DNA of 64,000 nucleotides from Candidatus Hydrogenedentota bacterium (GTDB taxonomy: Bacteria; Hydrogenedentota; Hydrogenedentia; Hydrogenedentales; SLHB01). Of this stretch, positions 46,737 through 54,888 are shown in pieces (within the stretch, counting starts at the first letter, position 1; each line of letters starts with the position of its first letter). A model generated the notes under the pieces. That model did not search any database. It was not told the origin of the DNA and saw only the letters and a program-made list of their open reading frames with translations. The position numbers and the translations under genes are program-made. The stretch lies in contig JADLGB010000154.1 of NCBI GenBank assembly GCA_020849535.1, forward strand, positions 16,051 through 80,050. The letters are read 5' to 3'.

Positions 46737-48953
46737 ATGAAGCCGTCTCACGTATCCGTACTAGTCGCATTGGTGGCAGCGTTGGTGGTATCAGGGTGCG
46801 GGGGGCCGTCTACACCACCTCCCCCGCCCCCGCAGACGCCCGCCGGCGCGACACCTGGCGCTGCCCCTCAGCAAACCGCGACGCCGCTCACGCCAGGCCA
46901 GAGGCTCCAGGAGCACTCAAACACCGTTACCATCTACCGTGATACGTGGGGCGTGCCTCACATCTACTCGGACACGGAGCGGGGCGCTGCCTACGGTTTG
47001 GGCTATGCCACGGCCGAGGACCGCCTGGCCGACATCCACGCCAACGTTCGGATTGCCCTGGGGACGGCGGCGGAAGTCTTTGGCCCCTCCGCAGTTGAGG
47101 CGGACATGGCGATGCAGCTTGTGCGCAATGCCGAGGTTTGCCAACAGGCTTGGGCCGGTACCCCCATCTATCTACAGACGCTTGCCGTTGCGTTCATGGA
47201 TGGCGTGAAAAAGTACTCCTCCGAACACCCCGAAAAGACCCCCGAATGGGCGGTGGACCTCCAGCCTTGGCACTGCATGGCGATCGGCCGTGCCATGATC
47301 ATGCGCTGGCCGCTGGGAACCGTCTTCGATGACCTCGATAACAGGAAGAAGAAGCCCGCCATGGGGTCCAACGAATGGTCCGTGGCGCCGGCCCGCTCCG
47401 CGGACAAGTGCGCCATCCTCCTGACCGACCCCCATTTGGCGTGGGAGGGCATGTCTATCTTCTACGAGGCGCGCGTCCATGGCGGCAAGCTCCATATGAA
47501 CGGGTTTTTCATGGTGGGCTCCCCGCTCCTGGGATTTGGGCATAGCGAATACGTGGGGTGGGCCCCGACGACGGGTGGCCCCGACACGTCCGACGTTTTC
47601 ACGGTGAAAGTGGACCTGACGAACAAGCTTGCGCCGAAATACGAGTTGAACGGCGAATGGAAGACGGCGATGCCGCGCATGATGACCGTCAACGTCAAGG
47701 GGCAGGACCCCGTTACGAAGCCCACGGCTGACACCGAGCTTGGACCCATGGTCGATCTGGATGAAGCGGCCGGTGTCGCCTACATAGGCGCCTCTCCGTA
47801 CTTCGGTCCGAGCCGGCTCTTCGAGCAAACCTACAAGATGCTCTTCGCGCGCAACGCGAGGGAATTCTACGACGTCGTTTCCATGAACGAATTCATGGAG
47901 CAGAATCTCATGTATGCCGACCGCGAAGGCAACATCGGCTACCTGCGCGCAGGTAAGACCCCTATCCGGCCGGACGGATTCGATTGGAACGCGCCTGTCC
48001 CGGCGTCTCCGGAGTCCATGTGGAAGGGTATGCACCCGATCGCGGACCTGGTGCAGATTCTGAATCCTGAACAAGGTTATATGCAGAACTGCAATATCAG
48101 CCCCGCGAACATGATGCTGGATTCGCCCATGACGCCCGACAAGTACCCCGCCTACATCTACAATGTGACCTGGGACAAGACCAATCCCCGAGGCAAGCGT
48201 ATCACCGCGCTGCTCTCGGCGGACGAGTCGGTCACCCGCGAAGAGGCCATGGCTTACGCCCAGGATGTGTACGACATCCTCGCCCAACCCTGGCAGGCGG
48301 CGCTCAAGGGCGCCGTCGATTCGGCGGGCGCCGAGTATATGAAAGACGAGACCTTCGCTAAGGTCGTGAACAACATCCTCGCGTGGGATGGCCAGTTCTT
48401 ACCCGAGAACACGGCGACGCCTATCTACAAGAACTGGCGCATGGCGTGTTCGGGCAAGGTGGACGTGAAGGCCATTGCCGAGGGGACGGCCCTGGCGCCG
48501 GAACAGCAGACCGTCCTGCTCGATACCTTGAAGGGCGTCATCGCGGAGTTCCAGACGCAATACGGTTCGGCCGATGTGCCTTGGGGCGAGATCTATCGCG
48601 TGGGCCGCGGCGACAAGTGGTTCGGCGCGCCGGGCGCGGACTTTGGCGGATCCACGGACGGGCCGAACATGACCGAGACCCTGTTCGATGTGCGCAGCAA
48701 GGAAGATCCCGCCGCGCCCGGAAAGTACTTTGCGAATAACGGGTCCATGGCCACGATGCTGATGTTCTTCCGCCCGGACGGCATCGAGTCGCTCACCTGC
48801 ACGCCGTGGGGCCAGAGCGCCGATCCGGAATCGCCGCACTACGCCGACCAGGCGGAACAACTCTATTCCAAGCGCCAGCTCAAACCGACTTGGTTTAAGA
48901 AGGACGAACTGATGGCCAACAAGGCCTCGGAGAAGGTATTGACTCTCCCGTGA
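46737..48953 (+). CDS. penicillin acylase-family lipoprotein (Ntn hydrolase)
   Basis: A 738-residue secreted amidase. The ATG at 46737 has AGGAG upstream and encodes a lipoprotein signal (LVALVAALVVSGC|GG), followed by a Pro-rich tether. The alpha chain contains DTWGVPHIYSDTERGAAYGLGYATAEDRL. Autocleavage would expose Ser211 in PAMGSNEWSVAP as the N-terminal nucleophile of the beta chain. GYLRAGKTPIRPDG and the LPENTATPIYKNWRM region fit the family. Substrates of this family include beta-lactams, acyl-homoserine lactones and aculeacin; none can be assigned here. It overlaps the kinase gene by four bases. Confidence 0.88.
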   Translation: MKPSHVSVLVALVAALVVSGCGGPSTPPPPPPQTPAGATPGAAPQQTATPLTPGQRLQEHSNTVTIYRDTWGVPHIYSDTERGAAYGLGYATAEDRLADIHANVRIALGTAAEVFGPSAVEADMAMQLVRNAEVCQQAWAGTPIYLQTLAVAFMDGVKKYSSEHPEKTPEWAVDLQPWHCMAIGRAMIMRWPLGTVFDDLDNRKKKPAMGSNEWSVAPARSADKCAILLTDPHLAWEGMSIFYEARVHGGKLHMNGFFMVGSPLLGFGHSEYVGWAPTTGGPDTSDVFTVKVDLTNKLAPKYELNGEWKTAMPRMMTVNVKGQDPVTKPTADTELGPMVDLDEAAGVAYIGASPYFGPSRLFEQTYKMLFARNAREFYDVVSMNEFMEQNLMYADREGNIGYLRAGKTPIRPDGFDWNAPVPASPESMWKGMHPIADLVQILNPEQGYMQNCNISPANMMLDSPMTPDKYPAYIYNVTWDKTNPRGKRITALLSADESVTREEAMAYAQDVYDILAQPWQAALKGAVDSAGAEYMKDETFAKVVNNILAWDGQFLPENTATPIYKNWRMACSGKVDVKAIAEGTALAPEQQTVLLDTLKGVIAEFQTQYGSADVPWGEIYRVGRGDKWFGAPGADFGGSTDGPNMTETLFDVRSKEDPAAPGKYFANNGSMATMLMFFRPDGIESLTCTPWGQSADPESPHYADQAEQLYSKRQLKPTWFKKDELMANKASEKVLTLP

Positions 48954-49954
48954 GCACAGCCCCGGATTCTCTGGATATCCTGGCCGAGGTCATTCGAGAG
49001 CACTACGACTTGGGCCGCGTTGACCGCCCGGCCCCTCTAGAGGCGGCGCACCAGCGCCGCCACCGGAAGATCGTGGTGAATACCGCCCTTGGCCAGTTTC
49101 TCGCCAAGACGTACAAGCGGGATCCGTTTGTGCTCGATGCGCTGCGTTTCCAGCACCGGCTCTCGGATTTCCTGGCGCAGAACGGCATTCCCGTGGCGAA
49201 GATCCAGCCCACGAGCCAGGGAACGCGTATCGTCGAACTGAATACGTGGGCATTGGAACTCCAGGAATTCGTCGACGGCAGCCCGATGATAGTCTCCAAG
49301 GAGAACCTTGCCGTATCGGCGGAGGCCTTGGGCAAGTTCCATGAAGTGTGCCGTGACTTCCCACGGCCGGAGCGCGATACGCGGATGTGGCGCTTTAGCG
49401 AAGTGCCTCGGACCGCCTTCGCCGCCTTGTACGACATGGCGAAGACCCAAGCCGATGAGTCTGTCTTGAATCAGCACTGCAACCGGATTGCCCTGTTTCT
49501 ACGGGACGCGGCGGATGCCCTCAGCTTGGAACAGCGAGGACGCTTCGAGACGGGCCTGATCCACGGAGACTGGCACAGCGGCAATCTAATCTTTCACAAC
49601 GATCGCCTGGCGGCCGTGGTCGATCTGGAATTCGCGGGCGACGGCTGCTACCTCGAAGACCTTGCTTACGCCATCTCAAACCTGTGTGTGCGTACGACGA
49701 TGCGCCCCGAACGTCTGGGAAAGCGAACGGACCTCCTCCTCGATCACTACCAACGCTATCGCGCCCTGTCCTTCTATGAGGAGGCCGCCCTGTACTACGC
49801 GGTCGGGGTCAAGCATATCGCCACGGTTTCGTACCAGATTCAGCAGCAAGGGGCGGTGGTGGCCGGGTTCACGGCCGCATCCTGGATGGAGCGGTTGGCC
49901 ATTCAGTGCGGCTGGCTTTCCGAACGCGCGCAAAAGGTGCGCTGGGGGAAATAG
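48950..49954 (+). CDS. aminoglycoside phosphotransferase-family kinase (HSK2/CotS-like)
   Basis: A 334-residue small-molecule kinase. GTG at 48950 overlaps the acylase stop by four bases, so translation is probably coupled. LGQFLAKTYKRDPF holds the ATP-binding Lys. LIHGDWHSGNLIFHNDRLAAVVDLEFAG contains the Brenner-type catalytic Asp and the metal-binding Asp. The substrate could be a homoserine-like or amino-alcohol product. The acylase coupling hints at a shared substrate pathway, but this is inference. Confidence 0.83.
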   Translation: MSTAPDSLDILAEVIREHYDLGRVDRPAPLEAAHQRRHRKIVVNTALGQFLAKTYKRDPFVLDALRFQHRLSDFLAQNGIPVAKIQPTSQGTRIVELNTWALELQEFVDGSPMIVSKENLAVSAEALGKFHEVCRDFPRPERDTRMWRFSEVPRTAFAALYDMAKTQADESVLNQHCNRIALFLRDAADALSLEQRGRFETGLIHGDWHSGNLIFHNDRLAAVVDLEFAGDGCYLEDLAYAISNLCVRTTMRPERLGKRTDLLLDHYQRYRALSFYEEAALYYAVGVKHIATVSYQIQQQGAVVAGFTAASWMERLAIQCGWLSERAQKVRWGK

Positions 49955-49966
49955 GCCAGCCCGGGA

Positions 49967-50962
49967 TCATCGGATGCGGCTGTCCGCCGCGGACAGCCAC
50001 ATATCGGCGTTTGAGCCCAACTGCGCCTTGAGGGGCTCGGTGATGAAGTCCAGTTCCGCGCGCACGTCCAGCGTCAGGGTCATGCCGGCCGCATCGAGAT
50101 TGCGCCGCAACTGCTCCGGATGGCGGCCACCCACGATCACCGAGCTGACGCAGGGATTCGCAAGCAGCCATGCCAACGCCAAGTTTGCCATAGGCACTCC
50201 CACACCATCTGCCACGCGAGCGAGTTTCGCAAGCGTGCCGAAGGTCAAGACTTCGCAGCCCACTTCGCCGTGCCGTGTGCCTTCCCGGTGAAAGGAGAAG
50301 TGGCGAGTCCGGCGTCGCAGCATGGGCACTTCCTCGGCGGTATGCCAGCGTCCCGTCAGCAGTCCCTGCACGAGCGGCATGTAGACGAGCACCCCAATCC
50401 CGTGCCTTGCGCACGCGGGGAGTATCTCCCACTCGACTGCGCGGAAGAGCAGGTTGTAGCCCAACTGATCCGACACACAGGTGCCCGCCGTCATCCACGT
50501 GTCCAGATCCTGCGCCCCAAAGTTTGAGACGCCGATCGCGCGAATCTTGCCTTCTTGCTTCAGTCGTTCGAGTTCCCCGTACACATCGGAGAAGGGGACT
50601 TCGCGCACGGGCCAATGGATCTGGTACAGATCGAGGTAGTCCGTGCCCAGCCGCTCGAGGCTGCCTTCGCAGGCGCGGCGCAGGTCGGCAGGCGCGCATT
50701 TGTCGGGCCATACTTTGGACGCGACGAGCACGTCCTTCCTGCGTGCGCCCAGCGCTTTGCCCAGTGCACGCTCCGACTCGCCCTTGCCATACATCTCCGC
50801 TGTGTCGAAGAGGTTGATACCCGCGTCGAGGGCGGCGTCGACGATCGCCTGGGCGTCGTGCGCATCTCCTTCGCCCCAGTACGCGGGATCTCCAATCTGC
50901 CAAGCCCCAAAGGCCAGAACACTCACCTTGAGATTGCTCGTGCCTAGTATTCGATACTGCAT
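49967..50962 (-). CDS. aldo/keto reductase
   Basis: A 331-residue NADP(H)-dependent reductase. MQYRILGTSNLKVSVLAFGAW at 50962 is the family N-terminus; 31 codons of upstream frame were left out. The catalytic tetrad is Asp53, Tyr58, Lys83 and His116 (FDTAEMYGKGESE, ASKVWPD, YQIHWP). IRAIGVSNFG and VIVGGRHPEQLRRNL are also present. The last feature places it near the general-stress AKR group. The RBS is weak. It converges with the kinase gene. Confidence 0.92.
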   Translation of the reverse strand: MQYRILGTSNLKVSVLAFGAWQIGDPAYWGEGDAHDAQAIVDAALDAGINLFDTAEMYGKGESERALGKALGARRKDVLVASKVWPDKCAPADLRRACEGSLERLGTDYLDLYQIHWPVREVPFSDVYGELERLKQEGKIRAIGVSNFGAQDLDTWMTAGTCVSDQLGYNLLFRAVEWEILPACARHGIGVLVYMPLVQGLLTGRWHTAEEVPMLRRRTRHFSFHREGTRHGEVGCEVLTFGTLAKLARVADGVGVPMANLALAWLLANPCVSSVIVGGRHPEQLRRNLDAAGMTLTLDVRAELDFITEPLKAQLGSNADMWLSAADSRIR

Positions 50963-51110
50963 TGGATTGAATGCCTTGTCCGATTTGTTCGTCCTTAATG
51001 GAGGTGCAGTCTCGCAAATGCCGGTGCGGTCTGTCCACTCGCGTCGCCGTAACATTCGGCGGCTGAATCAGGTACAGTACCTTGAAGAATCGCAATCGGA
51101 GGTCGTTCTC

Positions 51111-52001
51111 ATGGGCAGGCAGGGAGTCGTCCTTGGAATCATGATCGCAGCGTTGGCCTGCGCGTCGTCGCTGGCGCAAGCCCCGGCGAGCGTTGAACCC
51201 GGGCAGGGTTCGGCCGCCGACGCGATGGGTTTTCTACGCGTTCGCGCGATTCGCGGGCCCGAGTGGGAGATCGAGAAGTTCAAAAATCCCGATGGCCTGT
51301 GGCATGCCCAACTAAACGCGCGTGGCGCAAAAGTGGCCGAGTTCGGCGAATGCGGCGATAAGGAAGACTGGATGCGTTTCATGTTGTGGCCCGTGGATGC
51401 CGCCGAGCCCAGCCTGCTGCTGGTGCTGCGCTACGCGGGCGGCGCCCACGGCTCGGATTCCTTGGACGTCATCCACTTGAAAGAGAACTACCGCTCCGTC
51501 TTTCGCTCTATCGATCAATTCAATTTCAATCAAGTGAAGGATTTCGACAACGACGGCATGCCGGAGATTGTGGGTGTGACTCGTCACTACGCATACATGC
51601 AGGAACTCTCACGCAGCCAGAGTCCGTATCCCACCGTGGTGTTTTCGTATCGGCCCGACGGCAAGCAGTTCCTCTGTCAGAACCACCGATTCACGAGCGT
51701 GCTGGAGGAGAAGGCATTGCGCTACCGCAGCGCCTTCGAGAAGAACGCGGTGGCCAAGGGCAAGTACGAATACGATCGGTGGAGCGATGCGAACCGTGAA
51801 GCATTTGCCTCCCTGCTCAGTTGGGTTCTGGAAACGTGCTACATGGGGCAAGAAGAGGCTGCTTGGGCCTACCTGGATGAATTCACGACTCCAAAGACAG
51901 CGGCGCTCATTCGAAATGCCGTGACGGAGAAGATAAGCACGGAGCCGTACTATCAGGAATTGAAACGCACGCTTGCGCGCGATAAGACGGCGGGGAACTA
52001 A
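51111..52001 (+). CDS. secreted protein of unknown function
   Basis: A 296-residue protein. ATG at 51111 follows GGAGGT and starts a signal peptide (VLGIMIAALACASSLAQA). The mature part has a short FG-GAP-like motif (VKDFDNDGMPEIVGV), which suggests a calcium-binding beta-propeller blade, but there is only one copy. The C-terminal part is helical. The family was not recognised. Its 3' end overlaps the end of the convergent SDR gene by four bases. Confidence 0.7.
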   Translation: MGRQGVVLGIMIAALACASSLAQAPASVEPGQGSAADAMGFLRVRAIRGPEWEIEKFKNPDGLWHAQLNARGAKVAEFGECGDKEDWMRFMLWPVDAAEPSLLLVLRYAGGAHGSDSLDVIHLKENYRSVFRSIDQFNFNQVKDFDNDGMPEIVGVTRHYAYMQELSRSQSPYPTVVFSYRPDGKQFLCQNHRFTSVLEEKALRYRSAFEKNAVAKGKYEYDRWSDANREAFASLLSWVLETCYMGQEEAAWAYLDEFTTPKTAALIRNAVTEKISTEPYYQELKRTLARDKTAGN

Positions 52002-52795
52002 GGCCTCTTTGGCACCGCGCGCTTGAGCCCGTATCGCATCAGCCTTGGCGCCAATGCGCGGACTGCATAGGCGGTTGCGATGGCGCGCGGCACCGTAATC
52101 TCGCGTTTGCCCCGGGCCAGTCCGTCCATCACGGCATCCACGACACGCTCGGGCTTGATCATGGAGCGGAGGGCCACTTCCGGCATGCGGGCTCGATCTT
52201 CCTGCGAGAAGAACTCCGTGTCGATCGCGCCCGGGCATACCGTGAGCACATGCACGCCGGCATCTTCGACTTCCACCGATAAGGCCTCGGCCAAGCCCAC
52301 CATCGCGAACTTCGTGGCGGAATAGACGCTCTCACCCGGCACACCTATCTTGCCCGCTACCGACGCCATGAACACGACCCAACCCCGGCGTTGCTCGACC
52401 ATGGCGGGAAGCAGGGCCTTGGTCCAGTAAACTGTGCCCAGGAAATTGGTTTGGACCATGCGCTCGATGTCAGCCTGATCCCATTCGAGAAATGAGAAGT
52501 GGCCTCCGTAGCCTGCGTTATTGACCAGGACTTCGACAGGGCCATAGGTGTTCTGAATGGTAGCCGCTGCAGATGCGACCTGTTCGGGGTCCGATATATC
52601 GCAAGGGACGATGAGGGCTTCCGAACCAGCTTCGCGGACACCCTTCGCGACTTCCAGCAAACGATCCTCGCGCCGCGCCACGAGGGCGACCCGTGCACCC
52701 TCCGCCGCCGCACGCAAGGCAAGCAGCCGGCCCATCCCGCTGGATGCGCCGGTGATGACGATGGCCTTGTTTTCCCACGAGGTAAGACGCAACAC
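51998..52795 (-). CDS. short-chain dehydrogenase/reductase (SDR)
   Basis: A 265-residue classical SDR. The GTG at 52795 was chosen because CCAGGAG lies seven bases before it and it places the Rossmann TGASSGMG at residues 15-22. Other motifs are NNAG (VLVNNAGYGG), Ser in VFMASVAGK, and the catalytic YxxxK at Tyr158/Lys162 (VYSATKFAM), followed by CPGAIDTEFF. It is probably an NADP-linked reductase of the SDR_c type, related to those annotated as DltE-like. The substrate is unknown. Confidence 0.9.
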   Translation of the reverse strand: MLRLTSWENKAIVITGASSGMGRLLALRAAAEGARVALVARREDRLLEVAKGVREAGSEALIVPCDISDPEQVASAAATIQNTYGPVEVLVNNAGYGGHFSFLEWDQADIERMVQTNFLGTVYWTKALLPAMVEQRRGWVVFMASVAGKIGVPGESVYSATKFAMVGLAEALSVEVEDAGVHVLTVCPGAIDTEFFSQEDRARMPEVALRSMIKPERVVDAVMDGLARGKREITVPRAIATAYAVRALAPRLMRYGLKRAVPKRP

Positions 52796-52928
52796 GTGCG
52801 GACTCCTGGATTTGGCTCCCAAAGCCAAGCCTATCGTAGCACAAGACGGCGAATGCGCGAACTGACTGGGAGACAAGCTGTGCAAGTCTGCGGATGACGA
52901 GGTTTTGTACAGATGCCGAGGGAATTAA

Positions 52929-52960
52929 GAGCACAGCCACGCCGCGGCGTGGCTGTGCTC
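52929..52960. repeat. 32-bp perfect palindrome, head-to-head copy of a REP-like unit
   Basis: Perfect arms GAGCACAGCCACGCCG and its complement with no loop, followed by TTTCC. The outer half (AAGAGCACAGCC) recurs in the pair at 54692-54850. In this position it could also serve as a bidirectional terminator between SDR and SH3 genes. Confidence 0.55.
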
Positions 52961-53057
52961 TTTCCGGCGCCGCGGGGGCCGTCTTCGTATGTGCAACTTC
53001 CCCTCAGGGGTTGGTATCGTAAATGCAGACGATGGTTTCACCGACTGGAGAACGGCA

Positions 53058-54650
53058 GTGCTTAGAATCCTGAGTGCTCTACTCATCGCTACCTTTGTCC
53101 ATGCGCAAGCCCCGGCCATCACCTCGCCGGCACCTGCGCAAGAACAGCCCCAGACAGGGTCGCGCATCTACCTGCCTGGCACGAAACTGTACGTAAAGGC
53201 CACCGGCCTGGCGTTTCGGCGGGGACCCTCGCTCGAGACGGAACGCATTCACTACATCACCCGGGGCGACGCGGTGACGGTGCTGGAGGACAACCGCGTG
53301 CCCGTGTCCTTCGAGGCGGAAGGCATCAAGGGGCATTGGATATACGTCCAGCACGGCGCGTACAAAGGCTACACCTTTGATGGATTCCTCTCGCCGGAAC
53401 CGCCCGCGGTGGACGAACGCGTGGATTGGACGGTGATTCCGGGTGAACGCGTCGGACCGATTTCTTCGCGCAGCACCTATCAAGAACTGGTCAAGGAGTT
53501 CGGTCCGCAAAGCGTCGCCGAGGCTATGGTGGACATCGCGGAAGGCGACACGGAACCGGGCACGGCCCTCTTTCCTGGCAAGGTGGACCGTGCAATCATC
53601 CAGTGGCAAACGTACCGCGTGCGGCCCAAGGCGGTCCACCTGAATCAGGAGGGCAGCCGCTGGAAAACGCCCGACGGGTTCGGCGTGGGCACGCCTTTGG
53701 AGACTCTTGTGCAACTGAACGGCAAGCCCATCACCTTTGCCGGCCTGGGCTCGGAAGAAGGCGGTCATGTGACGAACTGGAACGGCGGCGCTCTGGCCTC
53801 CAAGTACGCATTGGGTTTGAAGTGCGATATCGGCATTGGCCCCGCCGACAACTGTGCGCAAGAGGACATGCTCGCAGTCGCCGACATGGGCGAGGTCAGC
53901 TCGGACCTCGCGCTGGTCAAACGCCTCAACCCGAAGATTTCGCGCATCGTCATCCACCTGGCCGCGGGTAGCGCGGCTCCCAGCGGCAAGACCGGAACCG
54001 CGCCGCTGGCGGGCGCGACGTACCCTCCGGACAAGGAGCTGTTCACTTACGCGTCCAAGTTGAACATGCGCAGCGAGGCGGCCTTGGGTGCGGTCGTGGT
54101 GAGCGCCATTCCATATGGATCGCGGGTTCGAGTGGCGTCCGGCATGAATCCGCCGGTGCCCCTCGAAGCCGAGAACCTGCGGGGAAACTGGTTGGGCATC
54201 GAATTCTCGGGCCAGCGGGGTTACGTATTCGACGCGTATCTCTTGCCGCTCACGGTGCCGAGGCAGGAGTGCGCATCGCTCGCAGACTACGCGAAGAGCA
54301 CGCTCAAACTCGCGGGAACCCCGCGGAGGGAAGAGCGCGAGCAGGGCGGACAACGCATCGCGGTGGACATCACCGATTACGAAGGCGGGGTGCGCTTCGA
54401 GGAGTTCTCAACGGAGTCCGGACCGGTGGGCGGGTTCGGGCAATCGCTTATTGTGCCGGACATCACGCCCGATCAGGCCGTGGTCTTTGTGAGACGATGC
54501 GTTCCTCGCTTGGGGCAGGCGGCGTTTTCCCGCAACAGCAACGGGTCGCTCTCGCTCACCGATGGTACGACGCTGGTCACCATCCGCGCAGAACAAGGCG
54601 GCCTCGTGCGCATCAGCCAGAAGGATCAGGCCGCGCCGTATCAGCCGTGA
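53058..54650 (+). CDS. secreted protein with two bacterial SH3 domains
   Basis: A 530-residue protein. GTG at 53058, with GGAG seven bases upstream, starts a signal peptide (LRILSALLIATFVHA). The first SH3_3 domain is at about 45-112 (KLYVKATGLAFRRGPSLETE, then KGYTFDGFLSPEP). A second is at about 330-400 (ELFTYASKLNMRSEAALGAVVV, then RGYVFDAYLLPL). The middle region (about 130-310) contains GWKTPDG-like and LNGKPITFAGLGSEEGG segments but no recognised enzyme motif. SH3 domains of this kind often bind cell-wall peptides, so a periplasmic or wall-associated role is likely. Confidence 0.72.
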   Translation: MLRILSALLIATFVHAQAPAITSPAPAQEQPQTGSRIYLPGTKLYVKATGLAFRRGPSLETERIHYITRGDAVTVLEDNRVPVSFEAEGIKGHWIYVQHGAYKGYTFDGFLSPEPPAVDERVDWTVIPGERVGPISSRSTYQELVKEFGPQSVAEAMVDIAEGDTEPGTALFPGKVDRAIIQWQTYRVRPKAVHLNQEGSRWKTPDGFGVGTPLETLVQLNGKPITFAGLGSEEGGHVTNWNGGALASKYALGLKCDIGIGPADNCAQEDMLAVADMGEVSSDLALVKRLNPKISRIVIHLAAGSAAPSGKTGTAPLAGATYPPDKELFTYASKLNMRSEAALGAVVVSAIPYGSRVRVASGMNPPVPLEAENLRGNWLGIEFSGQRGYVFDAYLLPLTVPRQECASLADYAKSTLKLAGTPRREEREQGGQRIAVDITDYEGGVRFEEFSTESGPVGGFGQSLIVPDITPDQAVVFVRRCVPRLGQAAFSRNSNGSLSLTDGTTLVTIRAEQGGLVRISQKDQAAPYQP

Positions 54651-54888
54651 GGCAGCTCAGCCAGAGAGAATACAGGTTTGCAGATGCGTAGAAAGACACA
54701 GGCGAGGGCGCCTATGCCACACGTCTATCTCCAATCCACCGAGTGTTTTGGACTTTTGGGGCCTTTGGGCATATCCAGGACAGGAAGAACGGAAGAGTAC
54801 CTCCACGCTGGGCAAGCGCGTGTGGCATAGCCGCCCCTGGCTGTGCTCTTCATTGGTACAGGCCTTTAGACTTTGTGTCCCCTGTTGC
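54651..54888. repeat. REPIN-like pair of inverted repeats
   Basis: About 32-bp units at 54692-54723 (plus) and 54819-54850 (minus) are inverted copies of one sequence (core CTATGCCACACG at the inner end, ACACAGCC-like at the outer end), about 95 bp apart. The pair could fold into a long hairpin or be a mobile REP doublet. It lies directly after the shortened DUF6259 gene at 54889. No gene is seen in this stretch. Confidence 0.6.
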
